Source: SAR324 cluster bacterium (GTDB lineage: Bacteria; SAR324; XYD2-FULL-50-16). Taken from it: a stretch of DNA of 64,000 bases. Of this stretch, positions 1 to 9,005 are shown one piece after another. Position 1 is the stretch's first letter, and the number at the start of each line of letters is the position of its first letter. The DNA lies in contig JANQGX010000088.1 in NCBI GenBank assembly GCA_028282885.1, forward strand, positions 62,001 through 126,000, written 5' to 3'. The notes under the pieces were generated by a model, which had not been told where the DNA came from, searched no databases, and saw only the letters and a program-made list of their open reading frames with translations. Position numbers and translations under genes: made by a program.

Positions 1-2
1 GC

Positions 3-242
3 AATACCGGATTATTGCTTAAGCTGGGGGAACAGGAAATAGATTTTGTTTCGGATCAAACCCTGAAAAGTATGACAATTATTCACGTTCTTCAGAAATT
101 GAAAGAGTTTAATCCGCCTGAGCAACTAAGAGCACCGGATAATGATGAACCAGTTAGAATTGGTAACGAAGATCAAGAATGTAGAAGTCAAAAGCAACTT
201 GATTTCACTTCGCCTTCCCCAACTGAATCGCTTTCGGGTTGA
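3..242 (+). CDS. 3' end of an unrecognised protein, cut by the window edge
   Basis: An open frame runs from the window edge to a TGA at 240-242 and gives about 79 residues with an acidic, polar tail. The start codon is outside the window. It overlaps the next gene by about 100 bases in another frame, which is long; either the next gene starts later than annotated or the overlap is real. I do not recognise a family. The position suggests it belongs to the same operon as the tail genes. Confidence 0.45.
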   Translation, partial: NTGLLLKLGEQEIDFVSDQTLKSMTIIHVLQKLKEFNPPEQLRAPDNDEPVRIGNEDQECRSQKQLDFTSPSPTESLSG

Positions 243-1491
243 GGAGATTGTTTGCTATAGCGGTGACGGACTTCCCAGGGACATCTGCCGTCTGGGAGGA
301 CGGTATCAAGTCAATGCTATCGGACTGAAGGGGCAAGTGACAGACCTTGAGTTTTATATCTACTGTCAGGACCAATTGCCGTTGTCTCCGAATCGAAACA
401 AGATTCAGACTGAACGCCGCAGCTACGGTCTGTCGGAAAGAAAAAGAACCATCAGCCTTTCCCCATTTACTCGTGACACTGGAAATGGACAGCAAAAGCA
501 TGAGCTTGCTCAATGCAGGAGGCAAGAGATAAACGATTTACGCAACCTCTACTTTTCCCGATTGAAAAACAAACGGATATTGACATTTGGGAATCCAAAT
601 TGCTGGGCACGCGGATTGGGATTGATCAACAAAGCATACCAGTTAAAAGAACAGATTGGGATGGAATTGCATCACTATTATAACCTGGTTACCGGGCAAG
701 GATATGGCGCCATTCCGGCAGCAGCAATTGCAGCGGGAGTTGACTTGAGCAGTTTGATGCATTGGTGGACCGAAGAATTTAAAAAGGTACATACTCCCAG
801 TTTTTTCAATAGTGTTGCGCGAACAGTGGTTAAGTTTCTAAATCCTGCAGAATCGGGATTCAATCATAAAAAAGCTGCATCGGCTTTGCAAAAACTGTAT
901 TCAAAACAATCGAATCCTATTCGACTATGCGACCTGCAAACCGATTTACAGTTCAAGGTCGTTTTTGCCGACTTAAAAATAGGGACATACAGCAGTAGTG
1001 ACGAGGCACAACAGGATCTCACCCTTGCGGAAATTGTTGTGGATGCAGCGATCACTCGAAATGATTTTAACTCGAAATCGACCATTAAATGCGAACCTCC
1101 TTTTTTAGGAGAGCTGGAGAAAAATGATTTATTAGGTTTCCTGGTATCACCTGAAGGAGATGAGACAGAAATCACCTGTATCGATACGCCGGTTAGAATA
1201 GACCCCGAAAATGCTCCCAAACTTGAAAAACAGGGTGATATCGCCTTTAAATTTGCCAGACAATCACTGGGCCAGCATGTTCACCAAATGAGAGTCAGGC
1301 AGGTGGTGGAAAAGCTCGAAGGCCAGGGTCAAACTATAAAACTGCTTCAGCTACCCTGTCGTTCAATGGATCATATTGTTCGAAACAGCACCACTCCCAT
1401 TGCTCAAAAAACCGGAATTGGCTCCGGTGCCGGGAAAATAGAACTCCCGGAATGGTTTGAACAAACCTTGGTTAAAAGAATCGTCGAATGA
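142..1491 (+). CDS. Patatin-fold protein lacking the catalytic serine (449 aa)
   Basis: Residues about 144-260 follow the patatin-like phospholipase layout: a strand leading into a glycine/arginine loop (residues 149-158, ending ARG as in the oxyanion motif GGGxRG), a helix, then a nucleophile-elbow region (residues 181-189) followed by an alanine-rich helix and an L-x-x-L...F segment typical of patatins. The elbow that should read GxSxG reads GQGYG, so glycine replaces the serine, and the oxyanion loop reads GNPNCWARG. No clear DGG/DGA motif follows. If the fold assignment is right it is a pseudoenzyme and probably not a lipase. Residues 1-140 are an unrecognised domain. It is first in a chain of coupled genes; the stop overlaps the next ATG (ATGA). 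The two opening ATG codons and the overlap with the upstream frame leave the start uncertain. Confidence 0.6.
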   Translation: MMNQLELVTKIKNVEVKSNLISLRLPQLNRFRVEEIVCYSGDGLPRDICRLGGRYQVNAIGLKGQVTDLEFYIYCQDQLPLSPNRNKIQTERRSYGLSERKRTISLSPFTRDTGNGQQKHELAQCRRQEINDLRNLYFSRLKNKRILTFGNPNCWARGLGLINKAYQLKEQIGMELHHYYNLVTGQGYGAIPAAAIAAGVDLSSLMHWWTEEFKKVHTPSFFNSVARTVVKFLNPAESGFNHKKAASALQKLYSKQSNPIRLCDLQTDLQFKVVFADLKIGTYSSSDEAQQDLTLAEIVVDAAITRNDFNSKSTIKCEPPFLGELEKNDLLGFLVSPEGDETEITCIDTPVRIDPENAPKLEKQGDIAFKFARQSLGQHVHQMRVRQVVEKLEGQGQTIKLLQLPCRSMDHIVRNSTTPIAQKTGIGSGAGKIELPEWFEQTLVKRIVE

Positions 1492-2297
1492 AGTTAAAAA
1501 AAAGAAAATCTTTCAACGAAACCGGTCTTCCCTTGAAACCTCATAAACGGTTTCACGACATTGGGGACGGCCACAGCATCGATGCCGGGCAGAACTTCCT
1601 GACATTGATTTGGAAATTTGGCTGGCTGACGGCGCTCTGTCTAGCCATTCTCGTGTTTATGGTAAAATCGCTTTTTCCGGATTTCGTTGAAAGAAATGCC
1701 AGGTATTTTAATAAGATTTCAGCTTCATATTGGGCAGATCAAGCGATAGAGCTAACCCGAAGCGGCGGAATCAGGAATTTTAAATTGGTGGGCACGGGGC
1801 TTCACCCCCATTTCAAAGAATTCCCCAATGATAAAAAACTATTCTTTTTCGATGGCTACATTCTGGTAATGAGAGATTATTTCACCAACCAGGTCCTTTT
1901 GGAACTGGAAAACCGAAATATCACCTGGGATGGTGTCACCAATGTTCCTTTAACGGATATCGATTTCGACAGGGCTCAAGAACTCTGTGCAAAATTGGAA
2001 GCCAGGCTTCCTTACTTTGTCGAACTGAAGAATGCCGAACTCTTGTGCCAGCGACACGGTAAGAATCTGATTAAACCCAATCTCAAGGGATGTAAGTTCA
2101 ATCCGGACAAACGCATGTGGACGGCAACGGCAGAACCAGGCTTTCTGTTTGGCGACTCGGACAACTACAGAATTTTCCAGCCGGGAATAGAAGACGAGGC
2201 TTTGCAACCTGAATTCCAGGATAATGGATTTGAATCGGGCGATATCGGTTTTCGTTGTGTCAAGGACGTGGAGGTGGGACATGTCGTTGGTCAATAA
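1488..2297 (+). CDS. Membrane-anchored SUMF1/C-type-lectin-like protein (269 aa)
   Basis: Residues about 1-38 are basic and cytoplasmic-looking, about 42-64 form one hydrophobic helix, and the rest should be periplasmic. The C-terminal half has the landmarks of the formylglycine-generating-enzyme/sulfatase-modifying fold: an amphipathic helix of the kind that precedes ARLPY, a MWTAT strand and a closing GFRCVKD, the usual last strand of FGE and C-type-lectin-like domains. The domain is shorter than in active FGE, and the active-site cysteine pair is not evident, so binding seems more likely than catalysis. The ATG overlaps the preceding stop, which implies coupled translation. Single-pass anchoring next to tail genes is atypical for a phage virion component. 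Confidence 0.6.
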   Translation: MKLKKRKSFNETGLPLKPHKRFHDIGDGHSIDAGQNFLTLIWKFGWLTALCLAILVFMVKSLFPDFVERNARYFNKISASYWADQAIELTRSGGIRNFKLVGTGLHPHFKEFPNDKKLFFFDGYILVMRDYFTNQVLLELENRNITWDGVTNVPLTDIDFDRAQELCAKLEARLPYFVELKNAELLCQRHGKNLIKPNLKGCKFNPDKRMWTATAEPGFLFGDSDNYRIFQPGIEDEALQPEFQDNGFESGDIGFRCVKDVEVGHVVGQ

Positions 2298-2877
2298 TCC
2301 CAAAGTGGATAAAAAGATCATTCGGTCACAAAAGAATTTTCATATTCTCTTTGACAAACATTTTACCTTTAACAAGTCCCTGGGATTCTCAATCCTGGCA
2401 GGAACCATCTCTGCTTTTATCGGGTCGGATTGTTACGGTGGCATAGCAATCTCCTCACCGCTTTCCGTATTGGTGATCGCATCAGTTTTCTTCTCTCTGA
2501 TACAGGTGGGATTGTTCATCAAACTTTCAATGATCCGCATAATTAAGTTTTTTACGGTATTGCTTTCAACCTGTCTGCTGGTAAAGGAATCATTTGCGTT
2601 GTATTCGGTAAACCTGATGAAATTTCCGGACGCATGCCAACCCTATCTATACGCCAATACACCGATTGGCTATCTATGGATCGTGGCTCCCATGCTCTTC
2701 ATAATAGGATGGTGTTTTACCGGTAACAGTGAAGAGAGATTAAATGATCATCTTAAATCTGAAGCGGATTCGGAAATTCTTAAACCACCAGGCAGGATGA
2801 AGATGATATTTCATGGAATAGGGACAAAAATGAAACAGCGAGCCGGCTTATCCAAATCCGAGAAACAATTGCAATAA
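2281..2877 (+). CDS. Polytopic membrane protein of unknown function (198 aa)
   Basis: The ATG at 2281 has a good ribosome binding site (GGAGGTGG, 4-5 bases upstream) and overlaps the end of the preceding gene, so it was preferred to an in-frame start at 2224. Four hydrophobic segments are seen at about residues 32-52, 58-82, 88-108 and 128-148, followed by a charged C-terminal tail rich in K, E and S that should be cytoplasmic. No family is recognised. Its place between a membrane-anchored lectin-like protein and another membrane protein suggests an inner-membrane assembly accompanying the tail genes. Confidence 0.65.
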   Translation: MSLVNNPKVDKKIIRSQKNFHILFDKHFTFNKSLGFSILAGTISAFIGSDCYGGIAISSPLSVLVIASVFFSLIQVGLFIKLSMIRIIKFFTVLLSTCLLVKESFALYSVNLMKFPDACQPYLYANTPIGYLWIVAPMLFIIGWCFTGNSEERLNDHLKSEADSEILKPPGRMKMIFHGIGTKMKQRAGLSKSEKQLQ

Positions 2878-2922
2878 TCAAAATCGGGCTGTCAGCAGTT
2901 TGTAGCGAAGAGGATTTTAATT

Positions 2923-3363
2923 ATGGGAAACCCATTGGACTTTATCGTCAATGCCTTCAGCATTTATGTTGTTTCAAAAAACCTGGAGGTGATCATTATT
3001 GGGGTCATAACCGTGATGTTCCTCTATGTGATTTTCAAGACCATTCAAAATGGTTTTCCGCGTCAGGGAAAAGATCCGGAACGAAACAAAATTGTCCGGT
3101 TCACCATTCACGGCTTGTTTATCACTTTTTTTCTGACTTTTTTTTATTTGGCCTTTTATGAACAGGTTCATGCCGGCATCGCAACATCAGTTGTCTCTGA
3201 AATCGATTCTGATTCTATTCCTGGTCGTCAACTGTCGATATCACCTGTTCGGAGCCGTATGCAATCAAAAACCGGAATTCATCAGACCAACGGAAGGGAC
3301 CATATCATCGACTTTTGGAAAGAGAAGTCTGGGATTTCATTTCGGTGTGGATTTTATTCCTGA
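2923..3363 (+). CDS. Small membrane protein, 3' part overlapping the M23 gene (146 aa)
   Basis: Two to three hydrophobic helices lie in the first 85 residues (about 8-22, 22-42 and 63-83), separated by a basic loop. The last 68 residues overlap the next gene in another frame and look non-coding in this frame (polar, without pattern), so the natural stop may have been lost or the ORF may simply run on. Function unknown. It is placed with the other membrane proteins at the head of the tail cluster. Confidence 0.5.
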   Translation: MGNPLDFIVNAFSIYVVSKNLEVIIIGVITVMFLYVIFKTIQNGFPRQGKDPERNKIVRFTIHGLFITFFLTFFYLAFYEQVHAGIATSVVSEIDSDSIPGRQLSISPVRSRMQSKTGIHQTNGRDHIIDFWKEKSGISFRCGFYS

Positions 3364-3646
3364 TCGCGGTAAGGCGATCAAGGCGGCCAGAAGTGGGGCC
3401 GTGATTTATGCAGCAACCAAGGGCGATTATGGCAAAACAGTCATCATTTACCACAATGAGAAATTCACAACCTGGTATTGCCACCTGAATCAGATTTACG
3501 TGAATGTTGGAGACCTGGTTAAGACAGGTGAAATCATAGCTGAAATGGGAAGCAGTGGGAGATCAACAGATACTCACCTGCACTTCGAGATGCGAATTGG
3601 AAAAATACCCGTTGATCCAATGTTGTATATTCCGGCTCAAAAGTGA
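3158..3646 (+). CDS. M23-family (LytM-type) metallopeptidase with signal peptide
   Basis: After a hydrophobic leader (residues about 13-33, ending at a cysteine) comes a compact M23 domain: the first zinc ligands in HFGVD (HxxxD), a central GDYGKTVIIYH segment, and HLHFE carrying the HxH motif. Lysostaphin-like M23 enzymes cut peptide cross-bridges in peptidoglycan. At 162 aa it is little more than leader plus catalytic core. In a tail cluster it could open the wall locally for assembly or injection; export by its own leader, rather than as part of a tape-measure protein, is unusual. ATG codons at 3158 and 3170 are both possible. It overlaps the preceding ORF by about 200 bases. Confidence 0.8.
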   Translation: MNRFMPASQHQLSLKSILILFLVVNCRYHLFGAVCNQKPEFIRPTEGTISSTFGKRSLGFHFGVDFIPDRGKAIKAARSGAVIYAATKGDYGKTVIIYHNEKFTTWYCHLNQIYVNVGDLVKTGEIIAEMGSSGRSTDTHLHFEMRIGKIPVDPMLYIPAQK

Positions 3647-3767
3647 GTCAAAGTGCCTTTGAGAGGCTATTTTCACACTTCTCAATACAAGCGAAGCTTG
3701 AATGTAAGAAAAACGTTGCCAATTGTTAGTACGAAAAGGGCTGTGACTTCTATTTAGGGAAAAACAT

Positions 3768-4994
3768 ATGTACTCGGCATTGATCCTTAATCAAAGAACG
3801 ATTCCGATTGACACATATCTGCAAAAGACCGTGCATACAGGAATCAAAGTAAGTTTACGAATCAAACATCCGCATACCTTTGCTCAATTGGCCCGTGAAG
3901 CAGTCCCTTCGCAAATAAAAGCCGGAAACGAAAATCGATTTCTATCCCTAAACGCTGCCAATCCAAAGCAAGGATTGACCGATATCAAACCCAAGTCTGT
4001 AAAATCATTTCTCAACAAGACCGGAAATTGGTTCAGCCAGATTGGTAAATCTGCAAATCTAAACAAATTAAAAAACTTTGGCCGGCTTCTTAATCGCCGA
4101 CCAGATCTGTTATTAAACCCAATTGATACACAAGGTAGCAAGGTGACTCAATTCCGAACTCATCAATTGGATCACAAAGCCTTGCCGTCGGTAACATCAG
4201 ACTATTCAAAAAAAGCCGGGAGAAATGAAAAATACTCGTTTTTTCCGGACTCAATTCCAATTCTCAAAAAAATGACGAATAAACTTCGGCCTAGAGATTC
4301 AATCAGATTGGGCACTAGTCCACACGAGAAATCAACTTCAATTCTGACCGACAGATCTGTGTCAGGATCAGGGATTTTGGCATCTCCCATCGATATAACA
4401 AAAAAAAGCGTTATCGCCATAAATACAAAACGGGCCAGTTTGGAGCAACTCGGGAAATCTCCGATGAACCCGGGCAGTAAGTTAAAAGAAACCCCGCCAA
4501 TCCGGTATTTGGAAAAAGGTATTCCGGAATCAGCTTTTACCCGCTGTCACGGTGACACAACAATCAACTGCTGCAGGCCAGTATTAAGCGAGTCGCAAGA
4601 TTACATGGAATCGATACGCCAATCTCGCAATCATGGATTGATGAGTTCAATCATGCGATTGATCATGAAAAAAAGGAGTCCGGAATTCTCTGGCCCGCCG
4701 AAAAAGGCAATAACCGCTTTTGTTCCACCACGATTGCATCAGGGGCAGAAAACTGAAAAATATGCTTCGATTATCGGAAAAGACCATCCGGCAATCGAAA
4801 TGTTTAGCAACAAAGGAGCTGAAACTCATGCCTCCACAGTTGACAAAAGGGAGGGACTGAAAAAACTGATCAAAGTGATGAACAGCAGCAACCAAAGAAC
4901 CCAAAACATCACGATTGATCTTAACCTCCCCGGAGTTGCCAATGCAGAAAGTTTCGTCAGCGAATTGCAGTCCATCATCGATACCATGAGTTAG
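3768..4994 (+). CDS. Unknown 408-aa protein in the tape-measure position
   Basis: A hydrophilic protein rich in S, K, R and N, without a recognised domain. It contains a short cysteine cluster (CHGDTTINCC, about residue 260) and ends with a strand-rich segment (ITIDLNLPGV followed by an amphipathic helix) like the C-terminal tail of many tape-measure proteins, which end in a similar beta-strand plus helix. It sits where a tape-measure gene is expected, just before the baseplate hub. It is short for that role and lacks the long helical, hydrophobic body, so the role is only an inference from position. Confidence 0.5.
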   Translation: MYSALILNQRTIPIDTYLQKTVHTGIKVSLRIKHPHTFAQLAREAVPSQIKAGNENRFLSLNAANPKQGLTDIKPKSVKSFLNKTGNWFSQIGKSANLNKLKNFGRLLNRRPDLLLNPIDTQGSKVTQFRTHQLDHKALPSVTSDYSKKAGRNEKYSFFPDSIPILKKMTNKLRPRDSIRLGTSPHEKSTSILTDRSVSGSGILASPIDITKKSVIAINTKRASLEQLGKSPMNPGSKLKETPPIRYLEKGIPESAFTRCHGDTTINCCRPVLSESQDYMESIRQSRNHGLMSSIMRLIMKKRSPEFSGPPKKAITAFVPPRLHQGQKTEKYASIIGKDHPAIEMFSNKGAETHASTVDKREGLKKLIKVMNSSNQRTQNITIDLNLPGVANAESFVSELQSIIDTMS

Positions 4995-4998
4995 CGTT

Positions 4999-5520
4999 AT
5001 GTCTTTGTTAAGCTTTGAAGATGGGGTAGTCAGGTTGGGAAGTACGGAACTCCCGGGAATCATGACACGGATAACAATCTCCGGAAGATTTAGAAGCGAC
5101 GATAAAGTCCACGATCAACTCAGCGGAACCGTCAGAATACCGTTGGGATGGGATGATGCGGACATCCGTCTGCAAATGGATTTGACTACCGAAAATGAAG
5201 GTAAAACCTGTTATGAGAAACTGGAAGTGATCGACCGGCTCTTCAAATCCACGGACAAAGACGGTAACCCGTTTATCTACCAGATTGTCAATCGACATGT
5301 ATTGGCAAGAGGAATACATAAAGTCTCTTTTGATAGACTACGATCCGTGGAAAATGATCAGAGCGACACAATCAGTATTGTCCTGGATTTCAGGGAATTT
5401 ATACCTGCCATAGTGCAGATTGAGGAGAATGCTGCCAGAAGGGGAGCCGATTCATCGATCGGATTGCCGGCCACCTCTGCAACCGAACCGGCAGCAGATC
5501 CGGCTATTTTTAACGATTGA
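4999..5520 (+). CDS. Probable tail/baseplate protein between tape measure and hub (173 aa)
   Basis: It starts four bases after the previous stop. The N-terminal 140 residues alternate short beta strands (VVRLGSTELPG, RITISGRF, ISIVLDF); the tail is an alanine/proline-rich linker. In Mu-like and related clusters a LysM-, DNA-circularisation- or initiator-type protein occupies this place. I cannot assign one of these from the sequence. Open reading continues after the TGA for about 31 codons, probably by chance. Confidence 0.55.
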   Translation: MSLLSFEDGVVRLGSTELPGIMTRITISGRFRSDDKVHDQLSGTVRIPLGWDDADIRLQMDLTTENEGKTCYEKLEVIDRLFKSTDKDGNPFIYQIVNRHVLARGIHKVSFDRLRSVENDQSDTISIVLDFREFIPAIVQIEENAARRGADSSIGLPATSATEPAADPAIFND

Positions 5521-5622
5521 TTGCAACGGGGGAATGGGTTGAGAACGGCAGACAGTCAGTGGAGAGTTAAACCTGTGAATAGTTGTTATCAACCCGTGAA
5601 CCCGAAATTTGAATAACTTGAG

Positions 5623-6480
5623 ATGCTCACTGAGTTAGGAAGACTCCAGACAACGATTCAAGTGGGGAATTTACAAACCAATCGTTGTCCAAGGTTTGTG
5701 ATTCGTTCATCCAGATTTGTTTCAACGACAAAAGCACTGGTGCGTTTATGGGATGTTAATTTTCACCTCTTGAAATCAGTCAAAAAAGGAGATCTCGCCC
5801 TCATCACCATCGGATATTCAGGTCAGAAAAGCCATACCTGGAGATTTGAAGTGGAAACCATACACGAGATCAAAAAAAACACCCTGGACCTGGAGCTGGT
5901 CAAGGAAGATGTTCGGTTTAAACGAAAAAAAATAAAAAAAACCTGGGAAAACGAAACTCCGGCACCAATTGTCAAAAACATTATCCAGGAGACCGGATTT
6001 CAACCAGGGGCTATCGAAAACATCCAGGTGGTGTTTCCTAAATTTATAGCCAACTCAAAATCCGCCTGGGATACCATTAAAGGAGTGGAAAGGAGTATGA
6101 GACTCAGTCATCGGGAGTCACGAAAATACTTGGCGCTGTGGCAGGACAAGAAGGGAGTTTTCCATTGGAGCGCCGCTTTCGAGCCATCCGATCCTTTGAG
6201 AGTTTTCAGCATTGGTGAAGGTTTGATCACGCACCGGATTAACAATCGAAGCAGCGATATAACCAAAGGTGAAAATGCAGATCTGCCTCTTAACAGCTTT
6301 GAAACGTTCCTAACTCCGGATCTAAAACACTCGCAAACCATACGTGTAGTAGATAAACGCCGACAGGTGGATGGAGAATTCCCGATTATCGATGTGATAC
6401 ACCGGTTCATAAACAACTCTGCGTCCACCTGTATTAATTATTTACCTGTCACCGACTATGAAAGAGCAGACAACTCTTGA
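5623..6480 (+). CDS. Baseplate hub protein, gpD/Mu gp44 (T4 gp27)-like
   Basis: The 285-aa protein has the build of late-control-D/gp27-like hubs: an N-terminal strand-rich domain in which a ligand-like loop leads into GDLALITIGY and W-R-F-E-V, a middle segment with a helix after P-x-P-I-V-K-N-I, and a second barrel-like domain with YLALWQDKKGVFHW. The hub forms the trimeric ring that holds the spike. It is immediately followed by, and overlaps by 23 bases, the spike gene, as in Mu (gp44 then gp45). The protein is shorter than Mu gp44 (about 380 aa). Confidence 0.7.
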   Translation: MLTELGRLQTTIQVGNLQTNRCPRFVIRSSRFVSTTKALVRLWDVNFHLLKSVKKGDLALITIGYSGQKSHTWRFEVETIHEIKKNTLDLELVKEDVRFKRKKIKKTWENETPAPIVKNIIQETGFQPGAIENIQVVFPKFIANSKSAWDTIKGVERSMRLSHRESRKYLALWQDKKGVFHWSAAFEPSDPLRVFSIGEGLITHRINNRSSDITKGENADLPLNSFETFLTPDLKHSQTIRVVDKRRQVDGEFPIIDVIHRFINNSASTCINYLPVTDYERADNS

Positions 6481-7639
6481 TATTTCAGACATCACACCGC
6501 GCCAAAAGGCTGACCTACTAAGGCGTGTGATAGAGCTGCTGGCACCGGACCTGAAATCCTTTTACCCGACGACGATCAAAGGGCGGATAGAAAAGGTTTA
6601 CACAACAAATGACCGGCATTTCTATTGTGATGTTCAGCCGTTGAACAATGATGAGAGCATTGATGAGGACAAACCGGTGATCAATCACATTGAAATCCCC
6701 GTGATGTTTGCCGGCCCGGATCGCGGGATCATTTGTCAACCCGTTGTGGGGCTTATTTGCGACATCACCTATTTTGGAGGGGACGAGAATTACCCCGGCA
6801 TTTCAAACCTTCGGTACGCCAACAACAAAGTTCCGAATGGCGTGTTTCCGGGGGAGCTATTAATACAGAAAGGCCCGGGAAATTACCTCAAGTTCGGCAA
6901 CGGAGGATCACGGGAGGAGTGCATTCCCGGTAAGTCATTCCGTCGGATCGGAAGGGATAAGATAGAAACCGTGGGAGGTTCTTCCAAAAGCTTCGTTTCG
7001 GGCAATCGGGAAGAAATCGCTTGGGGCAATCATGAAACGCAATGCGAAGGAAACCTTAAAATTACAGTCGAAAAAGGTATTTCGATTGAATCGGCTCCTT
7101 TTACCGTCGAAGCGGCCGAAGGAATTGAGCTGAGTGCAGCCGGATCACTCACAGCCGGAGGAGCGACAACTAACCTGGTCAGTGAAGACACATTTACGCT
7201 CTTATCCGCCGGTTCCATGGGACAGTTCGCTTCCGGTCCGTTCTCTCAAAGAGCGGCCAGTCTGAAACAGGAGTTAACGAATATCTCAATATCACCTTCC
7301 GAAAATGTCTATCAACTGGATGCCCTGGCCGGAAACTACAAAGTCAACCTTGTTGCTGGCAATTATGACGTGGATATCCTTGCGGGAGTCTTTAATTTGT
7401 CAAACTCTGTCGAATCCTTGAGGGGCATTACCGAGAATCTCTATGAGACCATCAACGAGGCATTCGTCAAATTAGGTGAGATCTGTGAAACCATTAATCA
7501 GTTAAATGTAGGCACAGGTGTGGGCCCCTCCTCCACACCTCTGAACTCGGGTGATTTTGTGGAAATAATGTCCCAGATTGAATCCCTCAAGGCAACGCTG
7601 GAGAGTGATAAAACAGCTTTGGGATTGTTTTTTAAATAA
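6458..7639 (+). CDS. Baseplate spike, gpV/Mu gp45-like
   Basis: Residues about 35-110 form an OB-fold-like module (IKGRIEKVYTTNDRHFYCDVQ, then EIPVMFAGPDRGIICQPVVG) as in gp45/gpV/VgrG spikes. Residues about 130-310 repeat short strands rich in G, S, A and T, including a near-repeat of GNYKVNLVAGNYDVDILAG, as expected of a triple-stranded beta-helix needle. The C-terminal 75 residues are helical. No PAAR gene follows, so the tip may be formed by this protein itself. It starts inside the end of the hub gene. Confidence 0.75.
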   Translation: MKEQTTLDISDITPRQKADLLRRVIELLAPDLKSFYPTTIKGRIEKVYTTNDRHFYCDVQPLNNDESIDEDKPVINHIEIPVMFAGPDRGIICQPVVGLICDITYFGGDENYPGISNLRYANNKVPNGVFPGELLIQKGPGNYLKFGNGGSREECIPGKSFRRIGRDKIETVGGSSKSFVSGNREEIAWGNHETQCEGNLKITVEKGISIESAPFTVEAAEGIELSAAGSLTAGGATTNLVSEDTFTLLSAGSMGQFASGPFSQRAASLKQELTNISISPSENVYQLDALAGNYKVNLVAGNYDVDILAGVFNLSNSVESLRGITENLYETINEAFVKLGEICETINQLNVGTGVGPSSTPLNSGDFVEIMSQIESLKATLESDKTALGLFFK

Positions 7640-7711
7640 ACACCATTCCGGGTACGCCGGTAATAGCGGATTTTGAAATTGAACTTGAAACAACAATAAA
7701 GTAAGTCAGCC

Positions 7712-8803
7712 ATGCCGCTTCAATTTGAGAAAACAACTATCCCTGCAGCTCCATCAATTCCGGGGTTGTCCGGTGTCAGCCTGCCTGCTTTTCCCGGATT
7801 CTCTTTTCCGGGATTACCCGGGCTGCCGGGTTTTGAAATCCCTGAATTTCCGGGATTTCAATCCGGAACCGGTGAGGATTTCAGGGGCATGTTGGATTTT
7901 CTGAACGGACTGTCGGATGCGCTGATTGGGCTTTCCAACGGATTAAAAACTATCAGTGAATCCACGACATCCGTAATGGAGTTCTGGGAGAGTTTTAAAA
8001 CGCCATCCTGGTCAATCTGTTTTCAATCCGTTATCGATTCTCTTGATCAGGCGTGGGAAGACCTGCAAAACGCCATCCAGGCAAAAATCTCCTGGATGAC
8101 GGTACATCCGTACCTGGAAGGAGCCGGGACGTACCGTCCCACCCAGGGAGTATACGGCATGAAACCGAGTCGGGTAATGCAGATAATGGCGGAAAAACTG
8201 GCAGATACGTTCGATCTCAATCCTTCAGAGCTTGGAGAAGCGGAAAACGCCACTGTCCTTATCGGCATCGGGGCCGTGAGTTCCCTGCAGGAGTATAGAG
8301 ACTTGCTAAATGTGGTGAACGGATTCTTCACGATACCGGAATTGAAAACCCTATCCATCACAATAGAGCAAACAGCGAGCGAAGCACCGTCTCCGCCTCC
8401 AATGGAACCGCTGTGGGATTTTCGAAAACCCGGAGAACTGTTGCGAACATATGAGAAAACCATGGCTCGCGTAGATAGTCTTCAAAAGTGCGCTGACCAG
8501 TCCATGTTGGGATTTTCGGAAGCAACGACATTTTTAGGCAAAAAGCTGAATCATAAACTGGGAATGCTGGAAAAGGTAAAACAAGGTTTGCAGGATCTGG
8601 ATGACTTTTTTATGAACGCCAGTACCATAAACAGCTTTTACTGGAATTATTCACCTAACATCACACTGGCAGATCTCAGGGATCAACTCATTACGACCGA
8701 CTCGAACATACCGGATGACTACGATTTTTGCTTCGGCATACTGGGATTGGGAACACTGCAAAATGTCTCACCCTTTTCCGTTTTACTGGGATTGGAAGCA
8801 TGA
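7712..8803 (+). CDS. Unknown tail-cluster protein with a P/G/F-rich N terminus (363 aa)
   Basis: Residues about 10-50 are built from repeated PGF/PGL triplets (for example FPGLPGLPGF), probably an extended arm. The rest is mostly helical with several tryptophans and a proline-rich linker (ASEAPSPPPMEP, about residue 225). No family is recognised. It is located between the spike and the W-like wedge gene, where Mu has nothing comparable, so it may be a lineage-specific baseplate component or cargo. Confidence 0.55.
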   Translation: MPLQFEKTTIPAAPSIPGLSGVSLPAFPGFSFPGLPGLPGFEIPEFPGFQSGTGEDFRGMLDFLNGLSDALIGLSNGLKTISESTTSVMEFWESFKTPSWSICFQSVIDSLDQAWEDLQNAIQAKISWMTVHPYLEGAGTYRPTQGVYGMKPSRVMQIMAEKLADTFDLNPSELGEAENATVLIGIGAVSSLQEYRDLLNVVNGFFTIPELKTLSITIEQTASEAPSPPPMEPLWDFRKPGELLRTYEKTMARVDSLQKCADQSMLGFSEATTFLGKKLNHKLGMLEKVKQGLQDLDDFFMNASTINSFYWNYSPNITLADLRDQLITTDSNIPDDYDFCFGILGLGTLQNVSPFSVLLGLEA

Positions 8804-8864
8804 AACTCAATACAAAACCGGGGAGGGAGCTCTTCCCTTGAAACATCAGACCTGCGGAGTAACC

Positions 8865-8960
8865 ATGTGTATCAAATACCGGATTATAAGATCGCATATA
8901 GCTGATATAAAACAGGAAAAAATAAACCGGTTTTCGCAAATCCGGTTACATGTGAACTGA
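8865..8960 (+). CDS. Possible 31-aa peptide gene
   Basis: ATG at 8865 follows a GGAG element at a good distance (CGGAGTAACC before ATG). The product is a basic 31-aa peptide starting MCIKYRIIRSHIAD. It fills the 200-base space before the W-like gene. Short coding is plausible but rests only on the ribosome binding site and the gap. Confidence 0.35.
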   Translation: MCIKYRIIRSHIADIKQEKINRFSQIRLHVN

Positions 8961-9005
8961 ACGCAGCTACGCAAAAAACCAAACGCAATCAGTGAATTAA
9001 ATGGC

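Noticed and set aside
1488..2297. Diversity-generating retroelement target
   Set aside because: The C-type-lectin-like fold fits, but no reverse transcriptase or template repeat is visible in the window.
5521..5616. Readthrough of the tail protein stop giving 31 more residues
   Set aside because: There is no readthrough signal and the extra sequence has no pattern.
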